Below are positions 1 through 5,656 of a stretch of 6,597 nucleotides of DNA, one piece after another. A program made the translations under genes and the position numbers. Source of the DNA: Limnohabitans sp. (GTDB lineage: Bacteria; Planctomycetota; Phycisphaerae; Phycisphaerales; SM1A02); the NCBI GenBank assembly GCA_030054275.1, contig JASGCF010000188.1, forward strand, positions 1 to 6,597, read 5' to 3'. Numbering within the stretch: position 1 is the stretch's first letter; the number at the start of each line of letters is the position of its first letter. The notes beneath the pieces are model-generated. The model was not told the origin of the DNA and ran no database searches. It worked only from the letters and a program-made list of their open reading frames with translations.

Positions 1-549
1 TTTTCCCGCCTCAGAGAGCAGTGGAGCGATGAATTCGCTTGCATCTTTGGCATTGAGATATTCAAGCGAAAAGTTCCGGCTGGTCTTTTTCATACGCGAG
101 CGTGCAATGTCTTCCCACTCTTCGCGCGTGTACACATAGATGAAGTTTCCTGCTTCTTCCATGCGCAAGTCGTTCGCGCGGAGAAGCACATCCAATGCTT
201 CCGTCACGGTCACATCAAAGAGATTTGCGGTGACAGTACCTGTAACGCCCTTGGATGCAACGATGTTGCGTCGCCCTTGCATGGCGAGCATTTGCAGTGC
301 TTGCAGAATGTCCGTGTCTTGAAACTGCACCGTAAAGGTTTCAGCAACAGCCTGTCCTTCGGTGGGTCGAACCTCTGCGCTCGATGTGCGCTGAGGCTCG
401 CGTTGAGCGTCCTTGCGCGCAGTCGCAGCCTTTGGCGCGTTTTGTGCTGCAACGCTTCCTGCAAGCGACGCTGCAGCGATCGCTGCAAACATGCTCGCAC
501 GGAAATGGCGCGATGACCCGATCGTTTGAACGGCGCTGTGCATCATCAT
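1..549 (-). CDS. Secretin (PilQ/GspD-like), N-terminal part; runs off the left edge
   Basis: Outer-membrane channel subunit of a type IV pilus or type II secretion machine. The frame is open from the start to the window edge, giving 183 residues. Residues 1-35 form a Sec signal peptide: basic Arg14-Arg17, then an Ala-rich core, with likely cleavage after GSVAA before Gln36. A low-complexity polar linker follows to about residue 68. Residues 71-140 read as the secretin N0/STN domain (FTVQFQDTDILQALQMLA, then VTGTVTANLFDVTVTEAL and FIYVYTREEW). Residues 158-183 begin an N1 domain (NFSLEYLNAKDASEFIAPLL). No AMIN domain precedes N0; many PilQ proteins have one, so this end looks more like GspD. 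The first of three consecutive ATGs is chosen because AAAGGA lies just upstream. It is the last gene of the pilMNO block, 49 bp after the previous stop. The rest of the gene, including the beta-barrel region, is outside the window. Confidence 0.9.
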   Translation of the reverse strand, partial: MMMHSAVQTIGSSRHFRASMFAAIAAASLAGSVAAQNAPKAATARKDAQREPQRTSSAEVRPTEGQAVAETFTVQFQDTDILQALQMLAMQGRRNIVASKGVTGTVTANLFDVTVTEALDVLLRANDLRMEEAGNFIYVYTREEWEDIARSRMKKTSRNFSLEYLNAKDASEFIAPLLSEAGK

Positions 550-598
550 GGTTTCCTTTCGCATCCTGCGAGTCCCCATTGCGCTTTGCGCGCGCGAT

Positions 599-1273
599 TC
601 AGTTTCCCCCGCCAGTTCCCCCGCCGGTTCCTTCACCGCTTCCCTCACCAAATTTCCGCATCGCTGTCGTGTTTCCACGCAGCGAAAGTTCAAAGCGACC
701 TTCGCTTGTCTCAAGCACTGCGCCTCCATCTCGAACTTCGCGAAGCGTGAACTGCACGCCGTCGCGCTCAAGCATGTCGCCAACTCGATACGGTCGTCCG
801 TCAATCACTGCGGTGGAAAGCCCGCGTCCAGCTGTCTGCAATCGGAAACGCTCCGCCGCACGACGCGCTGTTTCAAAAACATCTTGCTTTGGCGTATCGA
901 CTTGAATTGACACCGGCTTTTCGATCACTGGCGTGATCGTCGGGGTTGGTGCTTCAGGTGTCGGATTAGGAAACCTCTGCGGGTCAATCCGGAATGGATC
1001 GAGTTTGCTCTCGGACCAACCCTCAAGACCTGTCTCGATGAGTTCTGGCTTTGGCTCGACTTCGGGCGCTTTTTGAGGGTCTTCTGCAATCGCTGTGCGA
1101 GGCAGATTGGTCAGAATGCGAATGCGCGCCCAAAGCAAGAGGCCCATTGGCTTCGCCCACGCGATGCACACAAAAAGCGTGAGTAAAGCAACGGATGCAC
1201 GCCGACTTCGAAGAAGTCGCGTCCATCGTGATGGCGTTGTGTGGCCGACTTGCCCGAGTGGTTGAAGTTTCAT
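599..1273 (-). CDS. Membrane-anchored PilP/GspC-like periplasmic connector protein
   Basis: 224 residues. A short basic cytoplasmic end (RSRR at 22-25) is followed by a hydrophobic segment at about 26-55 (ASVALLTLFVCIAWA and on). Next comes a periplasmic linker rich in Pro and Glu (about 64-122, including NPTPEAPTPTITP). A small beta-rich domain at about 153-199 has the pattern of the GspC/PilP homology region: AVIDGRPYRVGDML, then VQFTLREVRDGGAVLETSEGRFELSL. The tail is Gly-rich. In known systems this domain connects the inner-membrane PilN/PilO (or GspL/M) complex to the N0 domain of the secretin, and here the secretin gene is next. PilP is normally a lipoprotein; no lipobox is visible and the anchor is a transmembrane helix, as in GspC. 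The start ATG overlaps the pilO stop (ATGA), and GGAGGAA lies about 10 nt upstream. The assignment rests on context, topology and the short domain pattern, so the exact family is uncertain. Confidence 0.62.
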   Translation of the reverse strand: MKLQPLGQVGHTTPSRWTRLLRSRRASVALLTLFVCIAWAKPMGLLLWARIRILTNLPRTAIAEDPQKAPEVEPKPELIETGLEGWSESKLDPFRIDPQRFPNPTPEAPTPTITPVIEKPVSIQVDTPKQDVFETARRAAERFRLQTAGRGLSTAVIDGRPYRVGDMLERDGVQFTLREVRDGGAVLETSEGRFELSLRGNTTAMRKFGEGSGEGTGGGTGGGN

Positions 1274-1905
1274 GGGACCAATTCCTCCGGCATTGCGGAA
1301 CCGAACACAGCGTCGAGTTCAATGCGTGCCTCTACGAATGCGTCGTTCGAATCAGGAATGCCAACATCGCGTCGCGGATGCTCCAGTGGTCGTGAAATCT
1401 CAATGCGAATAGGTCGCACCAATCGACGCGCACCCTCCGCGCGAGAAAGCACTTCCATCACCCGTGCATAGGTCGCCGTCATATCGATGGTGACAGGAAC
1501 CGCTTTGAAGCCGCTCTCTGTTTGGGTTGCTGGTAGTGCATCCCCTGCAACAATGGTTTGCTCACCAATATCTTCGCCACGATGCACGGCGAACATGCGC
1601 ATGACCGACGCTTGCTCTGGATCTGACGGAATCTCGCGCAAGACTTGATCAGCCAACATTCGGCGCTTCGCGAGTTCCGCTTGTACTGCATCGCGTTCCC
1701 GCACGAGTGACTCAAACTGCGCGGTACGCGCAAGCAGTCGACCCGATTCCGAACCATTGGATTCCGCGCGCTGCCAGGCGGGAATCGCCTGAAACGCGAG
1801 AATCGCAACAGCCCCAGCGATCGTGGACGCACAAGTTGCAAGCGACGCGCACGAAGCACGACGGCCCGTAGACCGTGTGCCATCTGTGTGATCGTGCATC
1901 GTCAT
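1270..1905 (-). CDS. pilO: Type IV pilus assembly protein PilO-like
   Basis: Inner-membrane protein that in type IV pili pairs with PilN through periplasmic coiled-coil and ferredoxin-like domains. 211 residues, close to usual PilO length. A cytoplasmic N-terminus of about 23 residues is followed by one transmembrane helix (about 24-44). A heptad-like coiled-coil region spans about 56-92 (LVRERDAVQAELAKRRMLAD). The C-terminal domain carries the PilO-typical stretch VPVTIDMTATYARVMEVLSR (137-156) and RLVRPIRIEIS (161-171), ending in VEARIELDAVF. The start overlaps the pilN stop by four bases (ATGA), with GAGGTG six nt upstream. A second in-frame ATG two codons on is less well placed. The stop in turn overlaps the next gene's start, so pilN, pilO and the connector gene should be translationally coupled. 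Primary sequence in this family is poorly conserved; the call relies on fold pattern plus position. GspM is the type II equivalent. Confidence 0.8.
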   Translation of the reverse strand: MTMHDHTDGTRSTGRRASCASLATCASTIAGAVAILAFQAIPAWQRAESNGSESGRLLARTAQFESLVRERDAVQAELAKRRMLADQVLREIPSDPEQASVMRMFAVHRGEDIGEQTIVAGDALPATQTESGFKAVPVTIDMTATYARVMEVLSRAEGARRLVRPIRIEISRPLEHPRRDVGIPDSNDAFVEARIELDAVFGSAMPEELVP

Positions 1906-2579
1906 GGCTGCACCTCATGTGTCGCTGGCGTGTTTGAAGCATCTGTCATCGTGACCAATGGCCACTTCCACGGCTTCTCAAGATCAACAGTGAAAGTGAG
2001 GCGAAACTCACGGACATTCTTTCCGCGGAATACTCTGCTTTTGCTCGATTCAAGACCCACGGTCGCAATCGGCGCAAGTGCGCCAATTCGTTCGACAACT
2101 CGTGCAATGTCTTGATCGTTGAGTGCGATTCCCGCGACAACGCCACGCAGAACACGCGGCTCCCGCGCATCCTTCGAAGCGCGACGCAATTTGCGCTGCT
2201 CACCCTGCACATGCTCGTACGACAATTCCAAACGCTCAAGTGTTGCGCCGTTTGACAAACTCTCCGCAACGGCTGTCGCAAGTCCGCTCGCCGGAATGGC
2301 TACACCAACCGCTTGCTGCTGCTCCAATCGCATGTCAATTGCTGCGCTCTCTGCACGAAGCTGCATAATTTCTGCTTCAAGAGCAACCACGGGAGCACCA
2401 GATTCCTTCGCCTGCGCAAGGAATGCTGCAGATCGAGTTTCCATGTGTGAAGCAAACATCGCGACAGTGATGCCACACGCTGCGAGAACGAGCGCTACGC
2501 CATACACGAATCTGCTTGATCGCCGCGACGCCACACGATCTGCGATCTGTATCGGAATGAGATTGAATGATGTATGCAT
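1902..2579 (-). CDS. pilN: Type IV pilus assembly protein PilN-like
   Basis: Bitopic inner-membrane protein bridging cytoplasmic PilM and periplasmic PilO. 225 residues. The N-terminus MHTSFNLIP contains the PilM-docking motif (family form INLLP) at residues 5-9. One transmembrane helix follows at about 25-44 (VYGVALVLAACGITVAMF). A coiled-coil stretch spans about 50-90 (VVALEAEIMQLRAESAAIDMRLEQQQ). A ferredoxin-like periplasmic domain follows, with LERLELSYEHVQG (114-126), VLRGVVAGIALNDQDIARVVERI (143-165) and FRLTFTVDL near the end. The start is the ATG sharing one base with the pilM stop (TGATG), with GGGAGG seven nt upstream. The frame stays open upstream inside pilM, but that part has no such start signal and would displace the FNLIP motif from the N-terminus. 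The pilM neighbour and FNLIP motif make this assignment firm; GspL's C-terminal half is the type II counterpart. Confidence 0.87.
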   Translation of the reverse strand: MHTSFNLIPIQIADRVASRRSSRFVYGVALVLAACGITVAMFASHMETRSAAFLAQAKESGAPVVALEAEIMQLRAESAAIDMRLEQQQAVGVAIPASGLATAVAESLSNGATLERLELSYEHVQGEQRKLRRASKDAREPRVLRGVVAGIALNDQDIARVVERIGALAPIATVGLESSKSRVFRGKNVREFRLTFTVDLEKPWKWPLVTMTDASNTPATHEVQP

Positions 2580-3715
2580 CACGCAGCCTCCCGTTCGATC
2601 GATGGTGACCCCACTCGTCCGTGAGTCCGATTGCGGGACCTGCACGCCAAGCCATACGCAGCAATCCATGCACCCGCATCTTCGTGATCGATGTGTGCGT
2701 GCGCCTGAACCGGCAGGACAAGTCCCTCAGCCCGCGTAGGCAGTTCACTCTCAAAGTTCTCAATCGTGGCGCGACAGGTTTCCTCGAGAATCCCTGCCAA
2801 TCGCGGCTCCATCGCATTCGGCCCCGCGACAACAATCTTCGCTGGTTGTCCGCCACGGAAAGTGACGCCGAAGTAGCGCAGACATAACGCCACTTCACCC
2901 GCAAGCGCGTCAATCGTCGGGCGCGCAGCAGCAAGTGCTGGTTCTTCCATCACAGAATCGACCGGATTGGCGACTCCACGAACAACAGCCATGCGACGCA
3001 ATCGAAGTTCGTGCGCTGTCGCGACCGATACACCGAGTCGTGTTGCGACAGCCCCGTCAAGAACCGCGCCTCCTGTTGGTATTTCGCGGCAAAATGCAAG
3101 ACGCTCGCCGCGCAACACCAAGACTGTTGATTCACACACATCGATGTGCAGTACTGCGCGCAGTACCGCGCGATCTGCGTCGCGTCGTGTTCGTCGGCTC
3201 AATGCTCGTGCCACAGAAGCGAAACGCGGCTCGACTGCAATCGGCTCAAATCCAGCCTCAAGCAAGACATCAAGCGCCTTCGTAAGTTCGGCTTGATCCG
3301 CAGACACCACAAGATGCTCTTCGCGACCATCTGCGCCAATCGTCGGCGCATCTGTTGGTACAGCATCTGCGACGAGCGTCTCTTTGGCGACACCAGCTCG
3401 CTCCGACGCCTCCCACGCAAGCGCTTCGCTGCGATCTCGGCTTTCAAGTTGCGGCAGTCGTGCAACATGCATTCTGGCGAAGAGTGATGGAAGTCCAATC
3501 ACCACTTCGCGTCCCACGAATCCTGCATGTCGCATGGCGTTTGTTGCAACGCGCATGCGTTCCGAAAGCGACATCGTGTCATCGAAAGCAATGGACACAG
3601 AGCGCGTTGGCGCGTCTGGTCCCTGCCGCACTTGCATCGCTCGAAGCATGTTGCCACCGAGATCGAGTCCGATCGGTCCGAGCGTGCGTTGCCATGGCAG
3701 GCGCCAAAAGCGCAT
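2579..3715 (-). CDS. pilM: Type IV pilus assembly protein PilM-like, actin-like ATPase fold
   Basis: Cytoplasmic actin/FtsA-fold protein that forms the inner ring platform with PilN. 378 residues, near the usual 350 or so. Phosphate-1 motif: GPIGLDLGGNMLRAMQV at 13-29. Then VVIGLPSLFARMHVARLPQ (71-89), a typical PilM stretch. A 1C-like insert follows (about 95-185). Phosphate-2 is VLHIDVCESTVLVLRGERLAFCREIPTGG (188-216). The adenosine-side motif is KIVVAGPN (293-300), and the C-terminal helix is AWIAAYGLACR (349-359), as in family members. The start is set by a strong GGAGG five nt upstream; longer in-frame starts (to 3850) add residues with no family likeness and lack such a site. Its stop shares a base with the pilN start. 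The long basic/polar C-terminal tail (360-378) is extra. The 148-bp gap before it makes it the first gene of the coupled pilMNO block. Confidence 0.88.
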   Translation of the reverse strand: MRFWRLPWQRTLGPIGLDLGGNMLRAMQVRQGPDAPTRSVSIAFDDTMSLSERMRVATNAMRHAGFVGREVVIGLPSLFARMHVARLPQLESRDRSEALAWEASERAGVAKETLVADAVPTDAPTIGADGREEHLVVSADQAELTKALDVLLEAGFEPIAVEPRFASVARALSRRTRRDADRAVLRAVLHIDVCESTVLVLRGERLAFCREIPTGGAVLDGAVATRLGVSVATAHELRLRRMAVVRGVANPVDSVMEEPALAAARPTIDALAGEVALCLRYFGVTFRGGQPAKIVVAGPNAMEPRLAGILEETCRATIENFESELPTRAEGLVLPVQAHAHIDHEDAGAWIAAYGLACRSRNRTHGRVGSPSIEREAA

Positions 3716-3720
3716 GAGAT

Positions 3721-3725
3721 CCTCC
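3721..3725 (-). promoter_or_regulatory. Strong ribosome binding site of pilM (GGAGG)
   Basis: GGAGG, five bases before the ATG at 3715. It decides the pilM start against two upstream in-frame ATGs at 3739 and 3850, which would add up to 45 residues unlike PilM. Confidence 0.8.
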
Positions 3726-3848
3726 AGAGCACCGTGCATCAACACAGGCCCGAAGGTTCGTCGGCGTTTCAAGCGGGTGGCTTTGGTGTGGTTCCGCGGA
3801 CCGTCGGGAATTTTCCCGCCGAGATCGCACGAACAACTCCTGCACGGC

Positions 3849-3864
3849 ACATCGCATGCGATGT
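3849..3864. repeat. Perfect 16-bp palindrome at the gspH-like stop codon
   Basis: ACATCGCATGCGATGT is its own reverse complement; its last base is the final base of the gspH-like stop codon (3864-3866). It lies at the head of the 148-bp gap before pilM. A second, imperfect inverted repeat lies at 3802-3821 (CG-CGGGAA / TTCCCG-CG, one mismatch per arm). Neither is followed by a T-run on the minus strand, so I do not call a terminator. They could be a protein-binding site or an RNA structure, or chance. No convincing -35/-10 pair was seen in this gap. Confidence 0.35.
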
Positions 3865-4469
3865 CATTCAGGCGAGATCTGCGCGTCTGCGAGCCGCATC
3901 ACGCGAACCTTTCCGGTCAGCGCCGATATCTCGACGCGGTAGGCAGCATCTGGAGAGCGCAAAATCAAAGTGCCGCCCGTTCCGGGCAGTCCACCCGAAG
4001 CAACGGTTCCACCGAGTTCGTCAAAGGTGAGATCGCGACCACCACCGTCGATCGATACTCCCATGATGCGTACGCTCGCGTATCGGCCGCCGTCTGTGAA
4101 ACGCACCGCGTAGGCGCCACCAGCCGTCGCGCCCTGCAGTGGATCGTGCACATAGTCAGCGGTGGATGGATCGAATGGTGCGCTGAACTCGGCCTCATCG
4201 ACGCGCACCAAGCACCATCCAGAGCCATCTTCATAGAAGTGCACGCGTCGAAACTCTTGATTTGCAAGCGCGTCGCTCTGCGCGAATGTGATGTCTGCGA
4301 TGAGCGCTCGAACAGCTGCCTGCGTATCGAAGTCGCCGCGCCCACTCATGGACGGCACGAGCACTGCTGCAGCAAGCCCAAGAATCGCCACCACAATCAA
4401 CACTTCGATGAGTGTGTACGCTCGGCGCATGATCGAATTGGCTGGAGTATGACGCGCAGGTCGCTGCAT
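3864..4469 (-). CDS. GspH/FimT-like minor pseudopilin with unusual Ala/Tyr processing site
   Basis: 201 residues. Minor pseudopilin expected at the tip of a pseudopilus. The N-terminal class III prepilin signal reads MRRA|YTLIEVLIVVAILGLAAAVLVPSM, with the hydrophobic helix at 18-40 and the key Glu at +5 (residue 22). The residue before the cleavage point is Ala17 instead of the usual Gly, and +1 is Tyr instead of Phe. A GspH-type body follows: VRALIADITFAQSDALANQEFRRVHFYEDGSGW (53-85), then a beta-rich region with many Gly and ending in VEISALTGKVRVMRLADAQ. The start at 4469 is preferred over the inner ATG (4430) because AAGGTG, overlapping the previous gene's TAA stop, lies just upstream; the inner ATG has no such site. 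The leader is therefore 17 residues. Close coupling with the coiled-coil gene upstream (8 bp). Family assignment is good; the specific role is inferred. Confidence 0.83.
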   Translation of the reverse strand: MQRPARHTPANSIMRRAYTLIEVLIVVAILGLAAAVLVPSMSGRGDFDTQAAVRALIADITFAQSDALANQEFRRVHFYEDGSGWCLVRVDEAEFSAPFDPSTADYVHDPLQGATAGGAYAVRFTDGGRYASVRIMGVSIDGGGRDLTFDELGGTVASGGLPGTGGTLILRSPDAAYRVEISALTGKVRVMRLADAQISPE

Positions 4470-4473
4470 GGTG

Positions 4474-4479
4474 CACCTT
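4474..4479 (-). promoter_or_regulatory. Ribosome binding site of the gspH-like gene, overlapping the upstream stop
   Basis: AAGGTG, four bases before the ATG at 4469, shares bases with the TAA stop (4478-4480) of the upstream gene. This suggests translational coupling and supports the longer 17-residue leader over the inner ATG at 4430. Confidence 0.65.
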
Positions 4480-4867
4480 ACTGTGCTCGCATTGCCTCAC
4501 GAAGTCGGTCGTAATCAATCTCAAGTTGGATGCGATCGAGCGGCATATCAGCGAAATTTCCGATGTTCGCGCGCATACGACCGCTGGTCATCAGTGACTT
4601 CAACTCAGCGACCTCTTGGCGTAACGCACGGATTTCTCCAACAAGTTCATCGCGCTGACGACCAGCATCCAGCACCTTCTTCGGATCATCCGCTTGCGCT
4701 CGCTGTTGAATACTCAACGCACTTTGGTTTGGCGGACCAGCAAACGCGCTCTGCGAACGATCAACAGAAGACCACACCATCGCTGTAAGCGCAGCGACGC
4801 TGGCAAGAGCAATCACAGCGGTTGCAGGCGCTTTCCAAGAAACTCGCTGAAAGTGTTCGCTTCGCAT
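4478..4867 (-). CDS. Unrecognised small membrane-anchored coiled-coil protein
   Basis: 129 residues; I do not recognise the family. The N-terminus is basic and polar (MRSEHFQRVSWK), followed by one transmembrane helix at about 13-34 (APATAVIALASVAALTAMVW). A short polar spacer leads to a predicted coiled coil at about 66-93 (VLDAGRQRDELVGEIRALRQ and on). The rest is an acidic/basic amphipathic tail ending LRLEIDYDRLREAMRAQ-like (residues 114-129 read QLEIDYDRLREAMRAQ). There is no prepilin cleavage motif and no lipobox. The ATG at 4867 has AAAGGAA six to seven nt upstream; an in-frame ATG at 4891 lacks one. It sits between pseudopilin genes and is coupled to the gspH-like gene, so a structural or chaperoning role in the pseudopilus or inner-membrane platform is plausible but is inference. 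The transmembrane-plus-coiled-coil layout resembles PilN/PilO topology without their globular domain. Confidence 0.75.
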   Translation of the reverse strand: MRSEHFQRVSWKAPATAVIALASVAALTAMVWSSVDRSQSAFAGPPNQSALSIQQRAQADDPKKVLDAGRQRDELVGEIRALRQEVAELKSLMTSGRMRANIGNFADMPLDRIQLEIDYDRLREAMRAQ

Positions 4868-5038
4868 CGTCGTTCCTTTCCACTCCAACATGGGCGCACT
4901 TCGATCATGTCATCGGAGAATCAGACACGCACATTCCGTCGACCGACATGTTGTGCGAACAACACGCGGTCGTGCGTCTCCTCCCTGTTCGAAACGCACC
5001 AAACGGAACAGGCCACGATAGAACAAAGGTCCGACAAT
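4868..5038 (-). other. Intergenic region between pseudopilin 2 and the coiled-coil gene
   Basis: 171 bp without a supported gene. It contains an inverted repeat at 4940-4972 (listed separately) and the AAAGGAA ribosome site near 4873-4879. I saw no clear sigma-70 promoter. Confidence 0.6.
4940..4972 (-). repeat. Imperfect inverted repeat / RNA hairpin
   Basis: Outer arms CGACCG / CGGTCG (six pairs) and inner arms TGTTGT / ACAACA (six pairs) around a TCGC tetraloop on the minus strand, separated by a small internal loop. It lies about 67 bases after the stop of pseudopilin 2 and 72 bases before the next start. No T-run follows, so it is not a classical terminator. It could be an operator or an mRNA-stabilising or processing structure. 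Confidence 0.5.
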
Positions 5039-5470
5039 TCACCATGTCGCGACTTCATCTGCGAGTATCTCGTCCATTCCCGCATACGACACTCGCAAGT
5101 GCCTGCCATCCCAACTCCACGAGTAATCTCGCGGTAATGCAGGCGTCCGCTGGAGCAGCGGCGGATGCGCGCCATCGACAGCGGTCATCGCGCTCCACAG
5201 CGTTTCCGTTCCATTCGTGCCCGAGGCTGCCGGCGCAACGCCACCATGACGCAATCGATACATCTCGATTTGTCCGCGTACGGCTGCAAGTTGCGATTTC
5301 GCTGCGCTTGAACTTGCCTCGGTTGTGAAGCCAGTAAGCGATGGAACAACCAGCGCAGCAAGTATGCCGAGAATCATCACAACGGTGAGAATCTCGATAA
5401 GCGTAAATCCTCGGTACTTGGCAACTCGACTGCGTCTTGCGAAGCAACCGAATGAAGAAGTCATATGCAT
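5039..5470 (-). CDS. GspG-like pseudopilin 2 (type II secretion / type IV pilin-like)
   Basis: 143 residues. Class III prepilin signal: a basic 21-residue leader (ARRSRVAKYRG), cleavage G21|F22, then FTLIEILTVVMILGILAALVVPSL, with Glu at +5 (residue 26). Amphipathic helix continues through AAKSQLAAVRGQIEMYRLRHGG (56-77), the typical GspG length and pattern. A short C-terminal domain holds PPLLQRTPALP (103-113) and DGRHLRVSYAG, ending in Trp. It is clearly paralogous to pseudopilin 1 (shared KSQL..VR.Q.E..R.R..G, LQ..P.LP and a C-terminal Trp). Start: the ATG at 5470 has GGGAA seven nt upstream. A further in-frame ATG two codons later and a GTG at 5518 are alternatives; the latter has no ribosome site. 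Expected to be cut by a prepilin peptidase encoded elsewhere, and to be a subunit of the filament. Confidence 0.87.
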   Translation of the reverse strand: MHMTSSFGCFARRSRVAKYRGFTLIEILTVVMILGILAALVVPSLTGFTTEASSSAAKSQLAAVRGQIEMYRLRHGGVAPAASGTNGTETLWSAMTAVDGAHPPLLQRTPALPRDYSWSWDGRHLRVSYAGMDEILADEVATW

Positions 5471-5527
5471 GCAGAAGTTCCCATCAGGCGAGCAGCGCCA
5501 AGATGACTGAAGCCTCACATGTTCGTC

Positions 5528-5579
5528 CGAGATTGTTCCCCGAGATTATTCCCCGAGATGTATTCTCGAATTGGTCTCT
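5528..5579. repeat. Four-copy 13-bp degenerate tandem repeat
   Basis: On the plus strand the units are CGAGATTGTTCCC (5528-5540), CGAGATTATTCCC (5541-5553), CGAGATGTATTCT (5554-5566) and CGAATTGGTCTCT (5567-5579). Units 1 and 2 differ at one base; units 3 and 4 are decayed. Unit 3 also forms a small hairpin, CGAGA / TCTCG (5554-5568). It lies in the leader of pseudopilin 2, about 58-109 bp upstream of its start. Possible iterated binding sites for a regulator, or simple slippage. Confidence 0.6.
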
Positions 5580-5610
5580 CGGAGTGCGCGCATCTTCACG
5601 CGTGTTCAAA

Positions 5611-5640
5611 AGCGAAGCGCGCGGATTTCTCCGCGCGCCT
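5611..5640 (-). terminator. Terminator-like hairpin after pseudopilin 1
   Basis: Perfect nine-base-pair GC-rich stem (GCGCGCGGA / TCCGCGCGC, 5617-5638) closed by a GAAA tetraloop on the minus strand, followed by TTCGCTTTT. It begins about 19 bases after the stop of pseudopilin 1. The T-tract is interrupted (TT-CGC-TTTT), so it may terminate only partly, or act as a 3' stabiliser, letting pseudopilin 1 be made in excess of downstream genes. Confidence 0.65.
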
Positions 5641-5656
5641 CAAAGATCGGGTGGTT

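Larger units (their letters stand above)
5471..5656 (-). other. Intergenic region between the two GspG-like genes
   Basis: 186 bp. It holds a terminator-like hairpin at 5617-5638 and a 13-bp tandem repeat array at 5528-5579 (both listed separately). An AATAAT hexamer within the array resembles a -10 box, but I see no matching -35 at 16-18 bp. The ribosome site of pseudopilin 2 (GGGAA) is at 5478-5482. Confidence 0.6.

Noticed and set aside
384..905. Plus-strand frame of 173 codons over the secretin and connector genes
   Set aside because: Composition (Ser, Pro, Arg, Cys rich) is that of an antisense shadow, and both opposing genes are recognisable.
3716..3850. Longer start for pilM
   Set aside because: The added residues match nothing in PilM, and the GGAGG five bases before 3715 fixes the start.
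3384..4514. Long plus-strand open frame (376 codons)
   Set aside because: It lies opposite pilM and the gspH-like gene, spans their gap, has no family likeness and is rich in Arg, Ser and Cys as antisense shadows are. The minus-strand genes have clear motifs and ribosome sites.
4940..4972. Rho-independent terminator
   Set aside because: The stem is good but no T-run follows on the minus strand.
5528..5579. CRISPR array
   Set aside because: Units are 13 bp, directly adjacent without spacers and degenerate, so they are a simple tandem repeat.
5540..5600. Sigma-70 promoter for pseudopilin 2 using AATAAT as -10
   Set aside because: No hexamer like TTGACA occurs 16-18 bp upstream and there is no extended -10 TG.
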